The notes below the pieces were generated by a model that saw only the letters and a list, made by a program, of their open reading frames with translations, did no database searches and had not been told where the DNA came from. Of a stretch of DNA of 64,000 bases, positions 57,253-64,000 are shown piece after piece. This stretch comes from Paraburkholderia aromaticivorans. Its GTDB lineage: Bacteria > Pseudomonadota > Gammaproteobacteria > Burkholderiales > Burkholderiaceae. Position 1 is the first letter of the stretch, and every line of letters starts with the position of its first letter. A program made the translations under genes and the position numbers. The DNA is taken from NCBI RefSeq assembly GCF_012689525.1, contig NZ_CP051516.1:496001-560000 (forward strand). The letters are read 5' to 3'.

Positions 57253-60200
57253 TCAGTTCGCTTCCACGGTCGAAGCCGGAGCGTCCATCTTACCGCGATC
57301 GCTGTGCACCCGCTCAACGTGCGGTTTCGACCACGAACCGGTGATCGCGTAGTCCCGCGCAAACGCGTGCGAGACTGTCTGGCTAAAGGCCACATCGGCC
57401 ACCAGCGCACCCAGCCCGAGCAGCGGATTGATGACCGTCGCGGCAATCACGCCGGCACCTGCGCTGATCGTGGGCACGACTCGCACGCGCAGATCCTGGG
57501 TTTCCTGCGCGAGGTCGACCGAGCCCTTCATCTCGGCGCGCGCCGGCGCGGTAACCATTTCGAAGTTCTCGGTGCGCCCAATGCCGTTGTGAATCTGCGC
57601 GGTGCCGGTGACGTGTTCGAACGGCAGGCCCTCGCCGATCACGTCGCGGAAGTTCAGCGTGGCGAAGCGCGCGAGGCTTTGCAGGCTGAGCACGCCCAGC
57701 AGCTTGGCGACGCCTGGATCGACCTTGAGAATCTGGCCGTGACGCAGATCGACGGCCAGATTGCCGTTGAAGGTCGGATAGTCGATCTTGGTCGGACCGC
57801 CTTGCCACACCACCTTGCCCGACAGCGAGCCGGCGCCCGCCTTGAGCGTGCGCGGCTGACCGAAGCGCTCCAGCAGCGCGCCGGCGTCCTTGATGTCGAG
57901 CTTGAAATCGAACACGGTGCGGCGCGGCGTGGCTTCGTCGGCGCTGTTGCCGAGTTCGGTGGAGGTGCGCCAGTTGGCGGTGGCCGTCAGCGTGGCGGCG
58001 GGGTTGGTGATGTCGAGCTTGTCGAGTTGCCAGACCGGCACGCCGTCTTCGTCGAAATTGTGCGCGTCGACTTCGAGCCGGCCGACGTTGCGGTCGCGGA
58101 AGATCAGTTCGTTGACCACCAGATCGATGGACGGCATGTTCTGCGCCGGCGCCGACATCGCCTGGCCAAGCAGATCCTTGTCGGTGGCCGACGGAATCAC
58201 CACGCGGGCAAAGCGCGCCTGCAGCGTGCCGGGCGACCCTTTCGTCGCGCCCGGCAGCCACGACACGTGGCCCGACACCTGGTTCGAGGCGATGTTCGCC
58301 TGCCACGTGCGGTCCGCATGCGACGCGCCGACGATCACGCTGTCCCAGTGGCGCTTGAGCAGCGTCAGCGTGCCGATGTGCAGCGCGAAGCGGCTCGGCA
58401 GGAATTGTGTGACGGTCGGGTTCGGCGGGACCGGCGTCGCCGCGGCGGGGGCGGGCGCTTCTTTACTGCGCATCTGTGTGATCAGCGCGCGCCACGCGTC
58501 CGCATCGAATGTGTCTAGATCGACGGCGGCGATCACGCCTTCGGACGGCAGGTCGGCGGGCTTGTTCACGCCGACCGCGCCGCGCACAACAGCCGGCGCC
58601 GTTTTCGGCCGGTAGCGCAGCAGATAGGTGGCGGCGATCGGGCCCAAGGTGAGATCGGCGCGTTCTAGTCCGGTTTCGCCCGACGCGGCGGCCGGGCTGA
58701 CGGCGAAGCGCAACGGCATCGGCGTGCCGACTGGCTTGTTGAACGGCGCGGGGAAGTCGAGCGCGAGGCCGGTCAGATCGGAGTTCGCCGTCACTTCGGG
58801 CAGCCGTCCCTTGGCGCCGTGCACGTTGAGCGCGTAGGGCGCGCTGCCGCTCATGCGCGTCAGCACCTGCGCGGCCGGGCCGTGCAGGTTGAGACCGCGC
58901 GCCGCATCGACGGCGATATGGCCGCCGAGGTCGAGCGCATAGGTGCCGTCCTGCCTCAATCCGCCGTTCGCATGCACGTCGCCGCCGAGGAATTGCCCGG
59001 AGAGCCGGTCCACCTGCGCCGTGTGCTCGGTAAAGTGCACTTTGCCCTTCAGTTGCGACAGCGGCGGCACGTTCTCGACGCTCAAGCGGTCGTTCTGGAA
59101 GCCGACCGCGCCTTCCACGGCGATGTGCGGCTTCGGCGTACGCGGCACTGTCAGCTGGAGCGCGAGCGACGCGGGCCCTTCGGCGTGCACCTTCTCCGTT
59201 TTATGTTTCGCCATGATGCCGAGCGAGCTGGCGTTCACATAGTCGAGCATGTCGGCGAGCGGCCCGTGGCCATCGCCCTTGATGACGAGGCTCGACGCCT
59301 TGGTGCCGAGGTCCTCGATCCTGCCGTTGACGCCGATCAGCGCGACCTGCTTGTAATGCGCCCGGTCGATGTCGAAGTGCAGCACGTTCTGCTTGAGCTC
59401 GAACACGCCGTCGATGCCGTCGAGCGCCGGCCACAGGTTCGGCGTGCCGTTCCTCATCTTGCGCGGCGGGAAGGGCGTCGGATCGAACTTGCCGCCCTTG
59501 AACGGCGCAACGATATGGAACAGCCCGGCGCTCGGATCGCGCGAGTAGGGGAATTTGGTCAGATCGCCGTGAATTTCGATGCTCGCGCCGTGCGACATGC
59601 CGGCCTGCAAGCCGTGGCCCAGATAGATGCGCAACTTCTCGCTGATGCTGGTCGGCAGATAACGGACGATGCGCGTCACCTGCGCGCGCTGGAAGTCGGC
59701 TTTCAGGTCGAGCGAGCCGCGTCCGTGGCCCGGGTTGCTGTAGTCGGCGGAGGCGGTGGCCGCGACGTCGGCGTTCGAGACGCTGAAATCGGCCAGCTTC
59801 ACGGTGAAGGCGGGGCGGTTCTCGCCCGGCGCCTTCGGCGTGATGGTCCAGTCGGCGCGGCCATGCAGATGGTCGAGCTTCAGGCGCGGATCGTCGAACA
59901 CGCCCGGCAGCGTAATGGCGACATTGGAGGTGTTGAGCAGGGCGGTGCCGTGGGTCTCGTCGGCATCCACATTGCCCCACAGATTCTCGATGCCGGGAAT
60001 GCCCGCGCGCGGGTGGTTCAGTGGCGTGAGCCCCGGCGGCGGTTCCTGCGCGGCGACGCTGATGCCCTGCAGATCGCCCTTGAAACGATAATGTTCGATC
60101 GGTTCGGCGCCGCTCGGGTGACGGTCGCTGCCTGCTTCACCGGACTCCGGCTTGCCGCGCTCGACTTCGATCACATAGTTGGCGACCAGACCGCGCGGAT

Positions 60201-61443
60201 TGAAACGGACGAGATTGTTCAGGAGGCGTCGCGGCAGCGGCAACGCACGGCTGAATTCGGCGAGGATGCCCAGATCGACACGGTCGCCGCTCACGCTGAC
60301 GAGTTGTCCGCGTTGCTGAGAGGCGGTCCGGTAACGTCCGTTCAGCGTGGTGAGCGCGAGCGTGCGGGTGAGCGGTGTGCCGTCGTCGAGCGGCGGCTGG
60401 CCGAGCTCGGCGTGCAGTTGGCTTAGTTGCAGCTTGTAGTCGCCCTCGTCGGCTTCGAGGCGCCACGAAAAATGGGCGACTGGCACGAGCAGCTTCGGCT
60501 GGGTCGGACGCACCCGCAGGGCGACGTCGGTGCCGGCCAATTGCCCGCCCGCCGACTTCATGCGGCCTTCGGCGAAGTCGATCCAGATGGCGTTATCGAT
60601 ACGGCCGGCAAACGTCTCGATCGGGAAATTGACGTAGCGCGCGAGCGTCGGCAGATCGACCGGGCCGGTCGAGACGTACACCTGGCCGGTCCAGTTGATC
60701 GGCTTGCCGATCGCGGAGAGCGGCGCGTGTTTGAAGTAGGTGCGGAAATCGAGCGGGCCGTGCAGGACCTGGCCGTCGGCGGGCGCCTGCAGCGCGAGGC
60801 GGTGATCGTAGCCGTCGTTGAGAATCGCGATCCGGATGTCGCGCAGGGCCAGCTCCGGCGCGTCATGCTGCGCATCGCGCCAGCGCAGCGCGCCGCCGCG
60901 CACCACGATCGCCTGCTGACGCAGCAGCCAGGTGGACAAGGTGTCGTTGCCGCTGTGGCGAGTCGGCACCGGCACGCCCGCCACCGAGAGCACGCCGTCG
61001 CTGCTGCGCGACACCAGCACGTCCGGCTGATCGACGATCAGGCTGGAGAGCGCGGGATGAAACTGCCAGAGCGACCGCCACGAGAGCGTGGCGGTGGCGT
61101 GCGGGATCGTCAGCGCGGCTTTGCCGTCGTGATCGCGGATCACGAGGTCGGTGACGTCGAGGCCCGGCTGGAAGCCGCTCCAATGCGGCGCGAGCTTGCC
61201 GATGGTGAACTGCGTGTGCAGCTTTTCGGAAATGGTGGCTTCGATGCGCGGCCGGAACGAGTCCGCGCGCGGCAGCACCACGTAGCGCAAGCCGAGAAAC
61301 AGGCCCGTCGCAATGAAGTACAGGACGAGCGCGAGCGCGAGGACCACGTGCAAGATCCGACGCAGCACGATGTGGTCGCTTCCGCTCACAGGCCGGACCT
61401 GCACAGTTTCGTGCGGGTCGGCGGATTCGTTTCGCTCGGACAT
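57253..61443 (-). CDS. yhdP: YhdP-family AsmA-like intermembrane lipid transporter
   Basis: At 1396 aa this is the largest protein of the window. It has one N-terminal membrane anchor (ILHVVLALALVLYFIATGLF) and a very long periplasmic stretch of repeated beta-strand segments (DUF3971/AsmA-like). This fits the bridge-like groove that moves phospholipid to the outer membrane in E. coli. MSERNESADPHE at 61443 is taken as the start. The C-terminal region includes DLRVRVVPTISAGAGVIA. It is divergent from glnE, as in several betaproteobacteria (recalled). Confidence 0.93.
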   Translation of the reverse strand: MSERNESADPHETVQVRPVSGSDHIVLRRILHVVLALALVLYFIATGLFLGLRYVVLPRADSFRPRIEATISEKLHTQFTIGKLAPHWSGFQPGLDVTDLVIRDHDGKAALTIPHATATLSWRSLWQFHPALSSLIVDQPDVLVSRSSDGVLSVAGVPVPTRHSGNDTLSTWLLRQQAIVVRGGALRWRDAQHDAPELALRDIRIAILNDGYDHRLALQAPADGQVLHGPLDFRTYFKHAPLSAIGKPINWTGQVYVSTGPVDLPTLARYVNFPIETFAGRIDNAIWIDFAEGRMKSAGGQLAGTDVALRVRPTQPKLLVPVAHFSWRLEADEGDYKLQLSQLHAELGQPPLDDGTPLTRTLALTTLNGRYRTASQQRGQLVSVSGDRVDLGILAEFSRALPLPRRLLNNLVRFNPRGLVANYVIEVERGKPESGEAGSDRHPSGAEPIEHYRFKGDLQGISVAAQEPPPGLTPLNHPRAGIPGIENLWGNVDADETHGTALLNTSNVAITLPGVFDDPRLKLDHLHGRADWTITPKAPGENRPAFTVKLADFSVSNADVAATASADYSNPGHGRGSLDLKADFQRAQVTRIVRYLPTSISEKLRIYLGHGLQAGMSHGASIEIHGDLTKFPYSRDPSAGLFHIVAPFKGGKFDPTPFPPRKMRNGTPNLWPALDGIDGVFELKQNVLHFDIDRAHYKQVALIGVNGRIEDLGTKASSLVIKGDGHGPLADMLDYVNASSLGIMAKHKTEKVHAEGPASLALQLTVPRTPKPHIAVEGAVGFQNDRLSVENVPPLSQLKGKVHFTEHTAQVDRLSGQFLGGDVHANGGLRQDGTYALDLGGHIAVDAARGLNLHGPAAQVLTRMSGSAPYALNVHGAKGRLPEVTANSDLTGLALDFPAPFNKPVGTPMPLRFAVSPAAASGETGLERADLTLGPIAATYLLRYRPKTAPAVVRGAVGVNKPADLPSEGVIAAVDLDTFDADAWRALITQMRSKEAPAPAAATPVPPNPTVTQFLPSRFALHIGTLTLLKRHWDSVIVGASHADRTWQANIASNQVSGHVSWLPGATKGSPGTLQARFARVVIPSATDKDLLGQAMSAPAQNMPSIDLVVNELIFRDRNVGRLEVDAHNFDEDGVPVWQLDKLDITNPAATLTATANWRTSTELGNSADEATPRRTVFDFKLDIKDAGALLERFGQPRTLKAGAGSLSGKVVWQGGPTKIDYPTFNGNLAVDLRHGQILKVDPGVAKLLGVLSLQSLARFATLNFRDVIGEGLPFEHVTGTAQIHNGIGRTENFEMVTAPARAEMKGSVDLAQETQDLRVRVVPTISAGAGVIAATVINPLLGLGALVADVAFSQTVSHAFARDYAITGSWSKPHVERVHSDRGKMDAPASTVEAN

Positions 61444-61629
61444 GCTGCGGCGGGTGGGCGTATGGTAGTTTTGCGAATTAACGACGAAATGTAACACACG
61501 GGAAAGCGTCGGCGGACCTCCTGCAAACCCTGTCTGCATGCCGTCTCGCGACTTGCGGGAGGCGGCGGCACCCCTGTGCTACTGCGAACTGAACCATGCT
61601 GATCAAGCAACGAGCGAGCCAGACCCTTG

Positions 61630-64000
61630 ATGACTGACGCCACTCTCCTGAGTTCCAACTATTCACACTACGCGGCGCGCGCTGCGGCTGCCCGTCCGCA
61701 ACTCGTGGCGCGCGTGGCGACGCTCGCGTCCGGGCCGCTCACGCGCGAGCGTATCGACGCCCGTTTCGACGCCTTGTGCGCCGAGGCGGCCGGCGTGGCC
61801 GGTGCGCCATTGAATGAAGATGCACTCAAACGGGCCTTGCGCCAATTGCGCACCGAGGTCTTTTGCGCCGTGATGGAGCGTGATCTGGCGGGCGAGGCGG
61901 ATGTTGCCGAAGTCACCGGCGCGATGACCGACCTGGCGGAGACGACAATCCAGCGCTCGCTCGCCGTCCTGTCCACCGAACTCGAAACGTTGTACGGCGA
62001 GCCGCGCGGGCCGCAAGGCGAACGGCTCTCGCTTGGCGTGGTGGGCATGGGCAAGCTCGGCGGGCGCGAACTGAACGTGTCGTCGGATATCGACTTGATC
62101 TTCATTTATGAAGAGGACGGCGAGACCGCGGGCGGCCAGCGTTCGCCGATCGCCACGCAGGACTTTTTTACGCGCCTCGGCAAGCGCCTGATCGGCGCGC
62201 TCGCCGAAGTGACCGCCGACGGCTACGTGTTTCGGGTCGATATGCGGCTGCGGCCGAACGGCGACTCGGGGCCGCTCGTGTGCAGTCTCGGCATGCTCGA
62301 AGAGTATTTCTATGTGCAAGGCCGCGAGTGGGAGCGCTATGCGTGGATCAAGGGGCGCCTCGTGTCCGAAGGCGCTAGCGATGCGGCGCAACGGCTGCAG
62401 AAGCAGCTCGATGCGATCGTCACGCCGTTCGTCTATCGCCGCTATCTCGACTTCGGCGTGATCAGCGCGATTCGCGCGCTGCATCTGCAGATTCGCCAGG
62501 AGGCGCAGCGGCGCGCGTCGATGCGGCCCGACAAGGCCGATGACATCAAGCTTGGGCGGGGCGGCATCCGCGAAATCGAATTTAGCGCGCAGGTGTTCCA
62601 GTTGATCCGTGGCGGCCAGGACGCGGGCTTCCGCGTGAGGCCGACACTTGCGGTGCTGCGTCACGCGGCAACGCATGGGCTGATCGACACGTCGGTCTGC
62701 GTGAAGCTCTCGCAGGCGTATCGCTTCCTGCGCGAACTCGAGCATCGTCTGCAATACCGCAACGACGCGCAGACCCATGCGATGCCGGTCGATCCCGAGG
62801 AACGTTCGGCGCTCGCCCATGCGATGGGCTGCGACGACTACGCCGCGCTGATGGCCAAGCTCGACGCGCATCGCGAATTCGTCGAACAGCAGTTCGACCA
62901 GATTTTCGCTGACAAAGTGAACGGCCGCGACGGCTGTGGCGCACCGGAAGACGGCGCCGCCGCATGGGTCTGGAGCAGCGCGCTCGCCGACGACAGCGCC
63001 GACGAAGCCTTGCAGGCGCGCCTCGTCGAACTCGGCGTGGCCGAGCCGGGTGAACTGCTCGCGCGGCTGCGCGCGGTGTGGCAGTCGTCGCGTTATGCAG
63101 GGCTGGCCGAGCGCAGCCGGCAACGTTTCGACATCGTCGCGCAACGGGCGCTCGAAGCCGCCCGCACGTTGGAACCTGCCGAGCGCCGCGGCGATACAGT
63201 GGCGCGCTTCTTCGACCTGCTCGAAGCGGTGAGCCGGCGCGGCGCCTATCTCGCGCTGCTGACCGAATATCCGCAAGCGCTGCATCGTGTGCTATCGGTG
63301 CTCGGTGGTTCGCGTTGGGCGGCGGGCTATCTGATCCGCCATCCGCAATTGCTCGACGAATTGCTGGACGATGAAGCGATCAATAGCCCGTTCGACTGGC
63401 CCGAGTTCAAGCGCACGCTGCGCCTGCGTCTGGCCGCGGCGGACGGCGTCGAGCAGCAGATGGATCTACTGCGGCATGCCCACCAGGCCGAGGTGTTTCG
63501 CATTCTGCTGATCGATCTGGCCGGCAAGCTGAGCGTCGAACATGTAAGCGACCGGCTGTCCGAACTGGCCGATGCCGTGCTCGACGTCACGCTTCAGGCC
63601 GTCTGGAACCAGTTGCCGAAACGCCATCGCGACGTGCCGCGTTTCGCAGTGATCGCGTACGGCAAGCTGGGCGGCAAGGAACTGGGTTACGCGTCCGACC
63701 TCGACGTGATCTTCCTCTACGACGACCCCGACGATGCCGCAGCCGACGTCTACTCCACTTACACCCGCCGCCTGATCACCTGGCTTACGACCGCAACCGG
63801 CGCCGGCACCCTGTTCGACGTCGACTTGCGTCTGCGGCCGAACGGCGAGTCGGGCCTGCTCGTCACCGATCTGGACGCGTTCCGCCGTTACCAGTTGCGC
63901 GAGGGCGACGCGGCCAATACGGCGTGGGTATGGGAGCACCAGGCATTGAGCCGCGCTCGCTACTGCGCGGGCGACGCCGAGATCGGCGCGAAGTTCGAGG
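61630..64000 (+). CDS. glnE: Bifunctional glutamine synthetase adenylyltransferase/adenylyl-removing enzyme GlnE (cut by window end)
   Basis: GlnE reversibly adenylylates glutamine synthetase in response to the PII protein and glutamine. The 790 visible codons, with no stop before the window edge, include the first nucleotidyltransferase domain (MGKLGGRELNVSSDIDLIFI, about residues 140-160). A helical linker region follows (KLGRGGIREIEFSAQVFQLI). The second domain starts near GKLGGKELGYASDLDVIFLY. The C-terminus is outside the window. The ATG at 61630 has a weak ribosome binding site. Confidence 0.95.
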   Translation, partial: MTDATLLSSNYSHYAARAAAARPQLVARVATLASGPLTRERIDARFDALCAEAAGVAGAPLNEDALKRALRQLRTEVFCAVMERDLAGEADVAEVTGAMTDLAETTIQRSLAVLSTELETLYGEPRGPQGERLSLGVVGMGKLGGRELNVSSDIDLIFIYEEDGETAGGQRSPIATQDFFTRLGKRLIGALAEVTADGYVFRVDMRLRPNGDSGPLVCSLGMLEEYFYVQGREWERYAWIKGRLVSEGASDAAQRLQKQLDAIVTPFVYRRYLDFGVISAIRALHLQIRQEAQRRASMRPDKADDIKLGRGGIREIEFSAQVFQLIRGGQDAGFRVRPTLAVLRHAATHGLIDTSVCVKLSQAYRFLRELEHRLQYRNDAQTHAMPVDPEERSALAHAMGCDDYAALMAKLDAHREFVEQQFDQIFADKVNGRDGCGAPEDGAAAWVWSSALADDSADEALQARLVELGVAEPGELLARLRAVWQSSRYAGLAERSRQRFDIVAQRALEAARTLEPAERRGDTVARFFDLLEAVSRRGAYLALLTEYPQALHRVLSVLGGSRWAAGYLIRHPQLLDELLDDEAINSPFDWPEFKRTLRLRLAAADGVEQQMDLLRHAHQAEVFRILLIDLAGKLSVEHVSDRLSELADAVLDVTLQAVWNQLPKRHRDVPRFAVIAYGKLGGKELGYASDLDVIFLYDDPDDAAADVYSTYTRRLITWLTTATGAGTLFDVDLRLRPNGESGLLVTDLDAFRRYQLREGDAANTAWVWEHQALSRARYCAGDAEIGAKFE

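Overview
The window looks like a core-chromosome segment of a betaproteobacterium of the Burkholderia/Paraburkholderia group. This is inferred from the high G+C, Burkholderia-type protein sequences and several familiar gene orders: lptD-surA-pdxA-rsmA, glyQ-glyS-gmhB-plsC, queA-tgt-yajC-secD-secF, and recG-oxyR-catalase-dps-ubiA-proC. No rRNA, tRNA, IS element, prophage or CRISPR array was seen. The window opens inside lptD and closes inside glnE.

Layout. 1-4428: outer-membrane assembly (lptD, surA), vitamin B6 (pdxA) and rRNA methylation (rsmA). 4463-8650: a DMT exporter, a porin, glyoxalase I, a SnoaL-like protein and an M48-type metalloprotease. 8695-13181: plsC, gmhB, glyS and glyQ on the minus strand. 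13399-16911: a membrane-anchored FMN glutamate-synthase-like protein, mnmA and a Nudix hydrolase. 17256-20197: the three-gene proton-translocating transhydrogenase pntA1-pntA2-pntB. 20313-23023: a WYL regulator, a VOC protein and an RlmL-type methyltransferase. 23201-27035: a pqi lipid-transport operon with PqiA split into two genes. 27415-30749: cytochrome b561, two YceI proteins and an MHS-family transporter. 30877-36946: secF, secD, yajC, tgt and queA. 37095-45271: recG, oxyR, a monofunctional catalase with small ORFs around it, dps, ubiA and proC. 45329-51518: yggS, the glycolate oxidase genes glcF, glcE and glcD, and a second FAD-linked 2-hydroxyacid dehydrogenase. 51737-53066: a cobalamin adenosyltransferase and a HigBA-type toxin-antitoxin pair. 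53252-61443: aroG, tldD, a nitrilase-family hydrolase and yhdP. 61630-end: glnE.

The most interesting signal is in front of aroG (minus strand, about 54437-54628). A consensus-like promoter drives a 22-codon leader ORF containing the run FYFYFFW, so all three aromatic amino acids are represented. The leader is followed by a strong intrinsic terminator. Three complementary segments allow mutually exclusive 1:2, 2:3 and 3:4 pairings, which is the architecture of ribosome-mediated attenuation. DAHP synthase expression would then sense charging of Phe, Tyr and possibly Trp tRNAs together.

A second cluster worth attention is the peroxide locus. An oxyR gene with both redox cysteines lies beside a catalase whose promoter carries a long dyad. 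That transcript begins with an unannotated 45-aa ORF with a strong ribosome binding site, translationally overlapped by a 19-aa ORF. A 52-aa one-helix membrane protein follows the catalase, before dps.
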